In this document: positions 12,282 to 19,959 of the stretch, piece after piece
Layout: every line of letters begins with the position of its first letter
Position numbering within the stretch: position 1 is the stretch's first letter
DNA from: Balneolaceae bacterium
GTDB lineage: Bacteria > Bacteroidota > Rhodothermia > Balneolales > Balneolaceae
Length of the DNA: 21,175 bases
Reading direction: 5' to 3'
Assembly (NCBI GenBank): GCA_021767245.1
Contig: JAASTO010000021.1
Span: 1-21,175 of the forward strand
Notes under the pieces: model-generated
Told to the model about the DNA's origin: nothing
The model's database searches: none
Seen by the model: only the letters and a program-made list of their open reading frames with translations
Made by a program: the position numbers and the translations under genes

Positions 12282-13760
12282 ATGAAAATTGCAGTTGTTG
12301 GAGCAGGGTTAGGCGGCCTCTCGGTTTCATGTTTATTAGCTTCAAAAGGTCATGATGTAACCATATTTGAGAAGAATGAAGAGGTAGGCGGTAAAATGAA
12401 TGAGATCAGAGCTGGAGGATTCAGGTTTGATACCGGCCCCAGCTTGTTGACCATGCCCTTTTTGCTTGAGAAACTCTATAAAGTATGTGGAGAGGATCTT
12501 CAGGATCATCTGGAGTTTGTCCCCTTAAATCCTATATGCCGATATTTTTATCAGGATGGAACCGTATTTAACAACTTTGAGAACAGGCAAGATTCTGTTG
12601 AAGAAATTCGATCTTTCTCAGCTGAAGATGCTGACGCTTATCCTAAGTTCCTGGATCATGCCGCTGAGTTATATGAAAAAACTAAAGACGCATTCATCTT
12701 TAACCCACTTTATGGGTTTAAAGACCTCAAACAACTCGATATTCTGAGCTTCTTTGGCATTGATGCCTTTAGTACAGTTGCTAAGAAAGTGGATCAGGAG
12801 TTCAGATCTGAGTATATGCGAAAGTTCTTTAAACGCTTCACTACGTACAATGGCTCCTCTCCTTTTCAGGCACCGGCTACCTTAAATGTTATTCCCCATG
12901 TTGAACTGAATCAAGGTGGTTTTTATGTAAAAGGCGGCATGAATCAGGTTGCTAAAAGCCTGTATGATCTAGCCCTATCTATGGGTGTCAATTTTCATTT
13001 CGAACATCCTATTCAGTCATTGGTCATAAAAGATGGTGAGGCTCAGGGTCTCATCTTAAATAATGGTGAAACTGTTAAAGCTGAATTGATCATATCAAAC
13101 AGTGATGCTACTGAAACCATCACGAATCTGATTCCTGATCACTCTATAAAACCATCAAAAAAGATAAAAGCGGAATCCATTGAACCATCTTGTTCCGGTT
13201 ATGTACTGTTACTTGGTTTGGATAAGACATATGAACAGCTTGTTCATCATAATATATTTTTCACAGAAAATTATGAATACGAATTCGAACAGATATTCAA
13301 AGACAAGGTGATGCCGGACGATCCCACGATATATGTTGCCAATACTTCGTATTCAGATCCTACTCATGCACCCGATGGTGGCAGTAATCTTTTTATACTG
13401 GTAAATGCCCCCTACCTGAATGAACACTACGACTGGGATAAGAATAGCACCTCATACGGTGATATGATCATAAAGGAATTACAAAAACGTGGTTTAGATT
13501 CATTATCAAACCATATTGTGTATCGTTCGCACTTAACACCGGTTGATTTTTCCGAAAAATATCTCTCAAATAAGGGATCTATATACGGCACATCCTCCAA
13601 TAATCTGTTTTCAGCTTTCCTGCGGCCGAGAAACAAATCAAGAGATATTGAAAAACTGTACATGGTGGGCGGATCTACTCACCCAGGGGGTGGAATTCCA
13701 CTGGTAATTCAATCAGCTTTCAATGCTTTAACTTTAATTGAGCGCTTCGAAAAGATTTGA
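12282..13760 (+). CDS. CrtI/CrtD-family carotenoid desaturase
   Basis: This 492-residue FAD-dependent enzyme introduces double bonds into carotenoid backbones. The N-terminal dinucleotide fold is complete (VVGAGLGGLSVSCLLASKGHDVTIFEK, residues about 5-31), followed by GGKMNEIRAGGFRFDTGPSLLTMP. The C-terminal signature MVGGSTHPGGGIPLVIQSAFNAL (about 464-486) has the GG-S/T-HPGGGIPL form, often seen in CrtD (1-hydroxycarotenoid 3,4-desaturase), whereas phytoene desaturases more often show GAGTHPGAG. So a late-pathway desaturase is possible. No phytoene synthase, cyclase or hydroxylase lies in the window. Superfamily is sure, exact substrate is not. Confidence 0.9.
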   Translation: MKIAVVGAGLGGLSVSCLLASKGHDVTIFEKNEEVGGKMNEIRAGGFRFDTGPSLLTMPFLLEKLYKVCGEDLQDHLEFVPLNPICRYFYQDGTVFNNFENRQDSVEEIRSFSAEDADAYPKFLDHAAELYEKTKDAFIFNPLYGFKDLKQLDILSFFGIDAFSTVAKKVDQEFRSEYMRKFFKRFTTYNGSSPFQAPATLNVIPHVELNQGGFYVKGGMNQVAKSLYDLALSMGVNFHFEHPIQSLVIKDGEAQGLILNNGETVKAELIISNSDATETITNLIPDHSIKPSKKIKAESIEPSCSGYVLLLGLDKTYEQLVHHNIFFTENYEYEFEQIFKDKVMPDDPTIYVANTSYSDPTHAPDGGSNLFILVNAPYLNEHYDWDKNSTSYGDMIIKELQKRGLDSLSNHIVYRSHLTPVDFSEKYLSNKGSIYGTSSNNLFSAFLRPRNKSRDIEKLYMVGGSTHPGGGIPLVIQSAFNALTLIERFEKI

Positions 13761-13776
13761 TATCGCTTGAAAAAGC

Positions 13777-14292
13777 TTACTCTGCGGCTTCTTCTTCCTC
13801 AATATCTAAATTGATAACCTCAACATTGTGGATCTTACCGTCATCGATTTGAAAGCGAATGATGGTACGGTGCGACTGAAACCCTTGTTTCCCGGCTGCA
13901 CCGGGGTTCATGTACAACATGTTTTCAAGATCCTGATCTCTCGATATCCGTAGTATGTGAGAGTGCCCGCAAATGAATAGCTCCGGCGGGTCGCTTTCAA
14001 GTTCCTGCCTGATAGGTAAGCAATATCGTCCGGGCACCCCACCGATGTGTGTGATCCAGATATTCAGACCTTCCCTTTCAAAGCGTTGATGCAATGGAAA
14101 TTCCTGCCTGATATCTTCCCCATCAATGTTACCATATACACCGATCACAGGGGCTATCTTTCTCAATTGTTCAGCGATCTGAATATTGCCAAAATCACCG
14201 GCATGCCATATTTCATCACATCCCTCAAAGAAATCCAAAACCTGAGGATCTAAATAACTATGCGTATCAGATATAAGCCCTATTTTGATCAT
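13777..14292 (-). CDS. YfcE/MJ0936-like metallophosphoesterase
   Basis: This is a 171-residue cytoplasmic protein. An in-frame TTG lies upstream at 14334, but the ATG at 14292 places the start directly before the first motif, as in relatives. All metal-binding motifs are present: D9 and H11 (ISDTHS), D33 (HAGDFGN), N55 (YGNIDGED), H82 (THIGG), and H110/H112 (CGHSHI). The enzyme should bind two metals and cleave phosphodiesters; family members act on artificial substrates and their natural ones are unclear. The tail is very acidic (DIEEEEAAE). It converges with the desaturase gene, with only 16 nt between the stops. Confidence 0.9.
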   Translation of the reverse strand: MIKIGLISDTHSYLDPQVLDFFEGCDEIWHAGDFGNIQIAEQLRKIAPVIGVYGNIDGEDIRQEFPLHQRFEREGLNIWITHIGGVPGRYCLPIRQELESDPPELFICGHSHILRISRDQDLENMLYMNPGAAGKQGFQSHRTIIRFQIDDGKIHNVEVINLDIEEEEAAE

Positions 14293-14368
14293 ACTTTTTG
14301 TATCATCTGACGTTTGTTCATCCGGCCGGTTCAATAAGATGGCTTCAGATCATTAATCTTAACATTCA

Positions 14369-14376
14369 CAAAATTA
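14369..14376 (-). promoter_or_regulatory. Possible -7 box for the phosphoesterase gene
   Basis: The minus strand reads TAATTTTG (plus CAAAATTA), matching TAnnTTTG, 77 nt upstream of the ATG at 14292. No clear -33 element is visible. The gap is shared with the divergent glycosyltransferase gene. Confidence 0.35.
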
Positions 14377-14386
14377 CATTCATTCA

Positions 14387-15409
14387 TTGAAAGGCTTCAG
14401 TATCATTATAGTTACCTGGAATGCTCTTGATCATCTCAAAAGATTTTTGCCGTCCGTGGTTGAAACTGATTATCCTGATTTTGAGATCATCATTGCTGAT
14501 AATGCCTCTGATGACGGTTCAAAAGAATGGATAAGGTCCAACTATCCTGATGTAAAAATTGCGTCCTTCGATCGAAATTACGGCTATTGTGGCGGAAATA
14601 ACAGAGCTGTTCCATTTGCATCCAAAGAAATCCTCTTGTTTCTAAATAATGATGTTGAGGTGGATAAAAAGTGGCTTTACGGACTCAATTCTGCCTTTCA
14701 GGCTGAAAATACGGCAGCCGTTCAACCCAAATTAAGAGACTACAATAAGAAAGATCACTTTGAATATGCCGGTGCTGCCGGCGGATTTATCGACAAGTTT
14801 GGGTATCCATTTTGCCGTGGAAGAGTATTTGATACGATAGAAAAAGATGACGGACAATATGATCTTGAGGCGGATATTTTTTGGGCGAGCGGAGCCGCAC
14901 TGGCTGTTCGAAAAGATCTTTTTACAGACATCGGCGCTTTTGACGAGGATTTTGAATTTCATATGGAAGAGATCGACCTCTGCTGGAGACTTCAAAATCA
15001 GGGATACAAGATCGGTTTTACTCCTGAAAGCATTGTTTATCATTTAGGAGGCGGGTCGTTACCAATGGATTCACCTCGTAAAGTATATTATAATTTCCGA
15101 AACAGCCTGTTCATGCTATGGAAAAACTATTCCACTTCAAGCTTGTTGATGCGTATACCTGTCCGGATCATACTGGACGCAATTGCTGCATGGAAAGCTT
15201 TTTTAGAAGGCAAACCCAAGGAATGGATGGCCGTGCTTAGAGCCCATGTTCATTTCGTTATCAAAATACCCCTGATGCATAAAAAAAGGAAATCCCTCAG
15301 GTCTAAACAAATTGAATCCGGTGAACCGGCAACCATGTCATCTTCCAGTATCGTGTGGCAGTATTTTGTGAAAGGGAAAAAAACCTATAACGCATTGGTC
15401 AATAAGTGA
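14387..15409 (+). CDS. Family 2 glycosyltransferase
   Basis: This 340-residue protein starts at TTG 14387, as the GT2 fold begins immediately (FSIIIVTWNALDHLKRFLPSV) and no ATG precedes it. Sugar-nucleotide binding is indicated by IIIADNASDDGS (35-45) and the metal-binding LNNDVEVD (86-93). Later come FWASGAALAVRKDLF, GAFDEDFEFHMEEIDLCWRLQNQG and YHLGGGS, typical of rhamnosyltransferase-like GT2 enzymes. It would transfer a sugar from a nucleotide donor to an envelope glycan or lipid at the inner face of the membrane. No other sugar genes are adjacent, so the acceptor is unknown. It is divergent from the phosphoesterase and 54 nt before the HEAGH gene. Confidence 0.9.
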   Translation: MKGFSIIIVTWNALDHLKRFLPSVVETDYPDFEIIIADNASDDGSKEWIRSNYPDVKIASFDRNYGYCGGNNRAVPFASKEILLFLNNDVEVDKKWLYGLNSAFQAENTAAVQPKLRDYNKKDHFEYAGAAGGFIDKFGYPFCRGRVFDTIEKDDGQYDLEADIFWASGAALAVRKDLFTDIGAFDEDFEFHMEEIDLCWRLQNQGYKIGFTPESIVYHLGGGSLPMDSPRKVYYNFRNSLFMLWKNYSTSSLLMRIPVRIILDAIAAWKAFLEGKPKEWMAVLRAHVHFVIKIPLMHKKRKSLRSKQIESGEPATMSSSSIVWQYFVKGKKTYNALVNK

Positions 15410-15463
15410 CCCATATACTTTGATTTATAAGAGCATGATAACACCGAATTAAAACTTCCTGCA

Positions 15464-16084
15464 GTGAAAAGCTTCAATCTGGAAAATATCCTGGATAAAT
15501 CCCTGCCACACATCAAAAAATGGTGGTTCTCAGTGGTTTGTATTCCATTTTGCTGGGTTCTGGCTGAGCAATACTGGATGGCATTAAAATGGGAGATCTC
15601 TTTTGCATGGATCTACCCTTATCCTTTCTTCCTGACTCCCTTTTTCTTTTTTATCGATAATTTTTTACTGATCGTTCATGAAGCAGGTCACACTTTTTTT
15701 GGGTTCACAGGGTCTAGGTTTATTACCATTTTGGGAGGAACCTTATTTGAGATACTTCTGCCCTTCACTATTTTTGTATTCGGTTGGTGGAAACGGCAGG
15801 ACCTGACGGCACAAATTGGACTTTTACTAACGGCCTTCGCATGGATCGAATCCTCAGCTTATGCTGCCGATGCCATGGCCCGAAGAATGCCACTTATTGG
15901 TAATCTCCCAAAATCATCTCATGACTTCTACAACCTGTTTACTATGAAAGGTATTTTGACCGATCACATGAGCTATGCCTGGGGCATGTACTGGATCGGT
16001 GTAATAACCTTGTTGCTATTTCTGCTTTATCCGCTCTTTGAACGCAAACACTACGAATACACAGATATTGAGATGGATCTGTGA
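15464..16084 (+). CDS. Polytopic membrane protein with HEAGH motif
   Basis: This 206-residue protein, starting at GTG 15464, has about five hydrophobic segments (for example residues 22-38, 53-70, 83-107, 118-135 and 172-192). HEAGH at residues 72-76 sits at the end of a membrane helix, as the zinc site does in site-2 (M50-like) proteases. A possible third ligand is H153/D154 in SSHDFYNL; the classic NPDG of S2P enzymes is not seen. It may be a membrane metalloprotease or a zinc-binding membrane protein of unknown activity. It follows the glycosyltransferase by 54 nt and may be co-transcribed. Confidence 0.8.
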   Translation: MKSFNLENILDKSLPHIKKWWFSVVCIPFCWVLAEQYWMALKWEISFAWIYPYPFFLTPFFFFIDNFLLIVHEAGHTFFGFTGSRFITILGGTLFEILLPFTIFVFGWWKRQDLTAQIGLLLTAFAWIESSAYAADAMARRMPLIGNLPKSSHDFYNLFTMKGILTDHMSYAWGMYWIGVITLLLFLLYPLFERKHYEYTDIEMDL

Positions 16085-16241
16085 TCTTTTGATTAATAGT
16101 ATAGTACTGGTTCCGCCACTCCGCTGCGGAATATAATGTGAAGCTCTGCCTCAGATTGGCTTTGTAATTCGGCCCCTATTGGTGCCGGCTGTTTACTTAT
16201 TTGAGGCAGAGCCTCAGTGGGGCACTACTGAGCAGAGCACC

Positions 16242-16500
16242 GTAACGAGGTTAATCCACCAATCGGTCAGATGGGATTGGAGCCATCAGACCGTGAGGTA
16301 GATCAAACACGCTCAGACTTGATCAAACTAAGGGTAAAATAGAGTAACCTTGAAGTGTCCGAAGGTCCTTCAAGCGTTACGGGACTTAGGCCGACACCGA
16401 ACGCTCCGAGGACCGCTGGACGCTCGGAGGTTCTTGTGACCGAAATACTTTCCATGTTCCACGGCAGTGTGTAGTAACGAGAATCCAACCATCGGTCAGA
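16242..16500 (+). repeat. Direct repeat module GTAACGAG...AATCCA...ATCGGTCAGA
   Basis: The order GTAACGAG, AATCCA, ATCGGTCAGA occurs twice: from 16242 to 16271 (with an extra GTT) and from 16474 to 16500. Each copy then forms a hairpin closed by CAGACCG and is followed by GGTAGAT. The two copies are about 232 bp apart. Confidence 0.65.
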
Positions 16501-16536
16501 CGGACTATAGCAGGCAGACCGATGGTAGATTTTTTT
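16488..16536 (+). terminator. Strong intrinsic terminator ending the hairpin region
   Basis: ACCATCGGTC (16488-16497) pairs perfectly with GACCGATGGT (16517-16526) over 10 bp, with possible outer pairing AATC/GATT. Seven T follow (16530-16536). Confidence 0.75.
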
Positions 16537-16600
16537 ACTTTTTATGATTCTCTATTAAAGCTACCGTTTATTATCTTCGGTTCAGTTAAAAACAGACGTT

Positions 16601-17476
16601 ATGATTCCAAAGGAAATCCTCAAAAAAATCCGGAAGCTTGAAATCCAAACCAAGGGAATTGTTAATTCTCTATTTGGAGGTGAATACCAGTCAGCTTTTA
16701 AAGGACGGGGAATGGAATTTTCTGAGGTGCGTGCTTATACCTACGGGGATGACATCAGGCAGATCGACTGGAATGTGACTGCCCGTACAGGTGATCCTTT
16801 CATTAAGATATTTGAAGAAGAGCGGGAACAGACCCTGATGCTCTGCATCGATATATCACAAAGTGGAACGTTTGGAACCCACGAACAAAGTAAAATGGAT
16901 CTTGCTATTGAGATCTGTGCAGTACTGGCTTTCAGCGCTATCAAAAACAGCGATAAAGTAGGGTTAGTTCTTTTCAGTGATCATATTGAAAAAGTGGTTC
17001 CCCCCAAAAAAGGCCGAACCCATGTACTCCGGCTCATCCGAGAAATGTACACTACCAAACCAACCGGTAAAGGCACTGATATTGCTGAAGGGCTATCATA
17101 CATCAACCGGTTACTGGACAGAAGAGCCATTGTGGTTCTTGCATCCGATTTTCAGGACAAGGATTTTGACAAACAGCTACGCATCACCAACCAAAAGCAT
17201 GACCTGGTGAGTATTATTATTAATGATCAGTTTGAGGATGAACTGCCAGATCTTGGTTTGGTGAAAATGAGAGATGCTGAGACTGGAGCTGAAAAGATCA
17301 TAGATACTTCAAGCTCTAAGGTAAGAAAGGCCTATAAGATCAAACGTATGAAGCAAAAAGCCTATTTACAGGAAATGATGCTTAAAATGAAGATCGATGC
17401 CGTTGAGGTAAAAACTAATGAGTCGTACGTCAAACCCCTGATGAATTTCTTCCAGCGACGTGGCAGCCGCTACTAA
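16601..17476 (+). CDS. DUF58 protein (Bat/MoxR-associated, VWA-like)
   Basis: This is a 291-residue cytoplasmic protein. The DUF58 core is RGMEFSEVRAYTYGDDIRQIDWNVTARTGDPFIKIFEEERE (residues about 36-76). The following VWA-like fold keeps a full metal site: D84-S86-S88 (DISQS), T159 (GKGTD) and D183 (ASDFQD). Such proteins usually form an operon with a MoxR AAA ATPase and Bat proteins and are thought to assist envelope or oxidative-stress functions. Here no MoxR gene is beside it; the hairpin region lies upstream and a convergent peptidase downstream. The family is certain, the cellular role is inferred. Confidence 0.95.
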   Translation: MIPKEILKKIRKLEIQTKGIVNSLFGGEYQSAFKGRGMEFSEVRAYTYGDDIRQIDWNVTARTGDPFIKIFEEEREQTLMLCIDISQSGTFGTHEQSKMDLAIEICAVLAFSAIKNSDKVGLVLFSDHIEKVVPPKKGRTHVLRLIREMYTTKPTGKGTDIAEGLSYINRLLDRRAIVVLASDFQDKDFDKQLRITNQKHDLVSIIINDQFEDELPDLGLVKMRDAETGAEKIIDTSSSKVRKAYKIKRMKQKAYLQEMMLKMKIDAVEVKTNESYVKPLMNFFQRRGSRY

Positions 17477-17504
17477 GGTTGTTTCGCCTGAATTATATAA
17501 CCCG

Positions 17505-18797
17505 TTATTCTTCCTTAATTACGGACGCTACACTTTCTACCCTATCATTTTCCATCTTTCTTTTTAGATCTTCGACCATTTTTTCAAACTGACTTCTTTC
17601 AGATGCGTCGATCGATTTTGATGGAGGAAGATCAATATTCAACGGATTTACGGGCTGACCATTCTTATAGATCATGTAATGCAAGTGAACACCCGTTACC
17701 CGGCCCGTTTTGCCTACGTAGCCGATAACTTCCCCTTGCCGAACTCTAGTGCCCGGGGTGATTCCCCTGGCAAATCCATTCAGATGAAGATAGGCGGTCG
17801 TATAGGTTCCATTATGGCGGATCTTAACAATATTTCCGTTTGCACCCCGGTATTGGGCTTCAATGACTTCTCCATCCCCAACCGATAATACAGGAGTTCC
17901 AATTGGAGCTGCATAATCAACTCCGTTGTGAGGCATTCGTCTCTTTAATACCGGGTGAAACCGGTTTCGGTTAAACGATGAACTGATCCTTTGAGAAAAT
18001 TTAAAGGGAGCCTTGAGTAAGGCTTTCTGAACCCCATTACCTTCACTATCAAAGAATCCCATGCTTTTATCGCCCTGAAAATAGTACGCATCGTACGTTC
18101 TTCCATCATGCTCAAATTCAGCTGCAAGAATATCACCAATTCCATAAGGCTTACCATCCACATATTGCTTCTCGTAGATCAGCTTATAGTTATCACCGGG
18201 ATATAAACGAAAGAAATCGATCTGCCAGGCAAAAATCTCACTAAGCCTGTTTGCAATAAGAATGTTGTTCCCCTTTTCAACAAGTGATTCATATAAAGAA
18301 GAGGTAATTACTCCAGACGCTATATTGATCTCTTTTGTCACCTCTTTCTGCCCGGTTGTGACCTTAATTTCATCTCCCCATTCAAAGGTTACGTAATCCA
18401 AGGCATTGTCATGCAGAATTAAACGATAGGGTTTTGAAGTATCTGAATCTTTGTAAACAATGTACCGTTGACCGGGATTAACCCTGTTACTTTGAAAAAC
18501 CCCTTTCGATTTTTTATTGATCTCATAGATCGTTTGAGGGGATACATCAAGATCACGCAAGATCAGATATAAACTTTGGTTCCGCTTTACTCTACCCTCT
18601 TCGATCTGAGTATCGATCACATTGAAACCATAAGAATCGAGCTGTACTTCTTCTTTGATCTCAATAACATTCTGTTCGGTAATAGTAAATTCCCGAGGGG
18701 TATCGTTCCCTGTAAAATTAAGGAGCCACACAGAGCTAACCACTAAAATTAGTGTTAACGCACTGATTCCCCACTTAGACTTGATCTTTTCCTTCAA
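17505..18797 (-). CDS. M23 family metallo-endopeptidase, envelope-anchored
   Basis: This 430-residue protein starts at TTG 18797; upstream stops exclude an ATG. Residues 8-28 form a signal anchor. A long N-terminal part (about 50-250) resembles the MepM/Csd3 type with an OapA- or LysM-like region (SLYLILRDLDVSPQTIYEI). The LytM domain (about 265-395) has the zinc ligands H290 and D294 (HNGVD) and H373 in HLHY, plus H338 and H371, so it should be active. It would cut peptidoglycan cross-links in the periplasm. The C-terminus is a charged helix. It lies between the DUF58 gene (convergent, 28 nt) and the BatD-like gene (divergent), interrupting the Bat genes. Confidence 0.92.
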   Translation of the reverse strand: MKEKIKSKWGISALTLILVVSSVWLLNFTGNDTPREFTITEQNVIEIKEEVQLDSYGFNVIDTQIEEGRVKRNQSLYLILRDLDVSPQTIYEINKKSKGVFQSNRVNPGQRYIVYKDSDTSKPYRLILHDNALDYVTFEWGDEIKVTTGQKEVTKEINIASGVITSSLYESLVEKGNNILIANRLSEIFAWQIDFFRLYPGDNYKLIYEKQYVDGKPYGIGDILAAEFEHDGRTYDAYYFQGDKSMGFFDSEGNGVQKALLKAPFKFSQRISSSFNRNRFHPVLKRRMPHNGVDYAAPIGTPVLSVGDGEVIEAQYRGANGNIVKIRHNGTYTTAYLHLNGFARGITPGTRVRQGEVIGYVGKTGRVTGVHLHYMIYKNGQPVNPLNIDLPPSKSIDASERSQFEKMVEDLKRKMENDRVESVASVIKEE

Positions 18798-18854
18798 CGT
18801 TTGCTGTAGATTTCTTTTGTGTATTGCAGAAAATAATAAGAATTATCAGGCTAC

Positions 18855-18885
18855 TTTCATAAACAGATATAACCTTTTAGTTTTG
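18855..18885 (+). promoter_or_regulatory. Promoter of the BatD-like and BatA-like genes
   Basis: TTTC (18855-18858), 19 nt of spacer and TAGTTTTG (18878-18885) match the Bacteroidetes -33/-7 pattern. The start would be near 18890, about 65 nt before the ATG at 18955. Confidence 0.5.
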
Positions 18886-18954
18886 TGAAATATTTACATC
18901 TCAAAGTGATATTTTCAACCCGCGTTAATCTTAAATCAGTCGTTAACACCTTAA

Positions 18955-19959
18955 ATGAAAAAACTCCTGTTAAACCGATGTGCACCCATTCTGTTCCTTG
19001 CACTATCCATAATATTTTCAGGACACATTCAGGCTCAGTCTGTTAATACACAGGTTGATTCAGATTCTATCCGAATTGGGGACACATTCAGTTATTCGCT
19101 GCTGCTTCAGTTAGATCAGGAATACTCCAATGTTCAGTTTCCGGATACTAACTCATTTCCCCCTACAGTTGAAGTTTTAAACAGAAAGCAGTTTAAACTA
19201 TCTGAGTTTTCTGACAGCCTGATCTACGAGCTTCAGTATTTTGGGAATGAAGATCTGCAGATCCCACCTCTTCCGGTTTTTGTATTCAGTGAATCTGATA
19301 CCACTACACTACTCACCGATCCGGTCACTATCTTTTTTAAAACCATTGTTGCTGAGGGCGATACAACCCTCAAACCCATGAAACCAATTTATCAATTTCC
19401 CCTTCCCTGGTGGCCATGGCTCCTTGCATTAATCGCCTTAGCCGGATTTCTGCTATGGTGGTTTAAATTCAGGGATCACACAAAGGAAGAGACAAAGCCT
19501 GAAAAGCCTTCGATCCCTGAGTTTTATGATCCGATCAAAGAACTCGAAAAAGATCTGCTTCGTATCAAAAAGGATACAAAAGTGGAACAGACTAAAGATT
19601 ACAAGTTATTCTACAGTCAGATCGGTGATGCACTCAGAACTTATTTTGAAGTATTATATAAGATCCCGGCCCTTGAATCCACTTCCAGTGAACTGATCCG
19701 GTATTTGGATGCTTACGGAGTAGATGATACCCTTGCTGATAAAACGCGAAATGTACTACGCAAAGCTGATCTTGTAAAATTTGCTAAATTCACACCAACC
19801 CTTGAGGATGCCTGGAAAACCTACGATGAAGCCATGGAATTTCTGGAACGGGCTAAATTGACTGATGCCTCACGCATCGGCAGACTCAAGGCAGAATATG
19901 ATGAAAAATATCTATCTGTTTCGGAAGAAGTTGAATCAGAAAACGGAGGCACAAAGTAA
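18955..19959 (+). CDS. BatD-like membrane protein
   Basis: This 334-residue protein has a signal peptide (residues 1-27, cut after IQA). A periplasmic beta-rich domain (about 28-130, IRIGDTFSYSLLLQL and YELQYFGNEDLQIPPLPVFVF) resembles the Ig-like N-terminus of BatD proteins. One membrane helix follows (about 151-171, WPWLLALIALAGFLLWWF), then a cytoplasmic helical domain (about 185-310). It is shorter than full BatD (often over 500 residues) and may be the DUF4381-like companion seen in Bat operons. Its stop overlaps the BatA-like start by one base (TAATG), so the two are translated together. Confidence 0.75.
   Translation: MKKLLLNRCAPILFLALSIIFSGHIQAQSVNTQVDSDSIRIGDTFSYSLLLQLDQEYSNVQFPDTNSFPPTVEVLNRKQFKLSEFSDSLIYELQYFGNEDLQIPPLPVFVFSESDTTTLLTDPVTIFFKTIVAEGDTTLKPMKPIYQFPLPWWPWLLALIALAGFLLWWFKFRDHTKEETKPEKPSIPEFYDPIKELEKDLLRIKKDTKVEQTKDYKLFYSQIGDALRTYFEVLYKIPALESTSSELIRYLDAYGVDDTLADKTRNVLRKADLVKFAKFTPTLEDAWKTYDEAMEFLERAKLTDASRIGRLKAEYDEKYLSVSEEVESENGGTK

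Larger units (their letters stand above)
16111..16536 (+). ncRNA. Candidate structured RNA or palindromic repeat cluster
   Basis: Consecutive stems are: TTCCGC/GCGGAA (16111-16131); GCTCTGCCTCA/TGAGGCAGAGC (16143-16153 with 16202-16212), enclosing CGGC/GCCG (16170-16187); CTCAGT/ACTGAG (16213-16232); CGGTC-A-GATGG/CCATC-A-GACCG (16264-16274 with 16283-16293); GTAACCTTGAAG/CTTCAAG-C-GTTAC (16344-16355 with 16368-16380); GAAC-G-CTCCGAG/CTCGGAGGTTC (16399-16433); and the terminator stem at 16488-16526. I find no RNase P, tmRNA, 6S or SRP signature. The T-run implies plus-strand transcription if it is an RNA. Interspersed repeats are the alternative. Confidence 0.45.
16085..16600 (+). other. 516-bp gene-free region full of hairpins
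   Basis: No convincing protein gene lies here; a 61-codon minus-strand frame (16303-16488) runs through the stems. At least six strong inverted repeats follow one another, ending in a terminator on the plus strand at 16488-16536. Near the right side, TATCTTCG (16572-16579) is a weak -7 candidate for the DUF58 gene at 16601. Confidence 0.7.

Noticed and set aside
16303..16488. 61-codon minus-strand frame in the hairpin region
   Set aside because: It runs through both arms of several hairpins, has no recognisable domain and no start signal, and is better explained by the repeats or RNA. Similar frames may be annotated as proteins wherever this repeat occurs.
16111..16536. Retron or diversity-generating element RNA
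   Set aside because: No reverse transcriptase gene lies in the window, and no template/variable repeat pair is seen.
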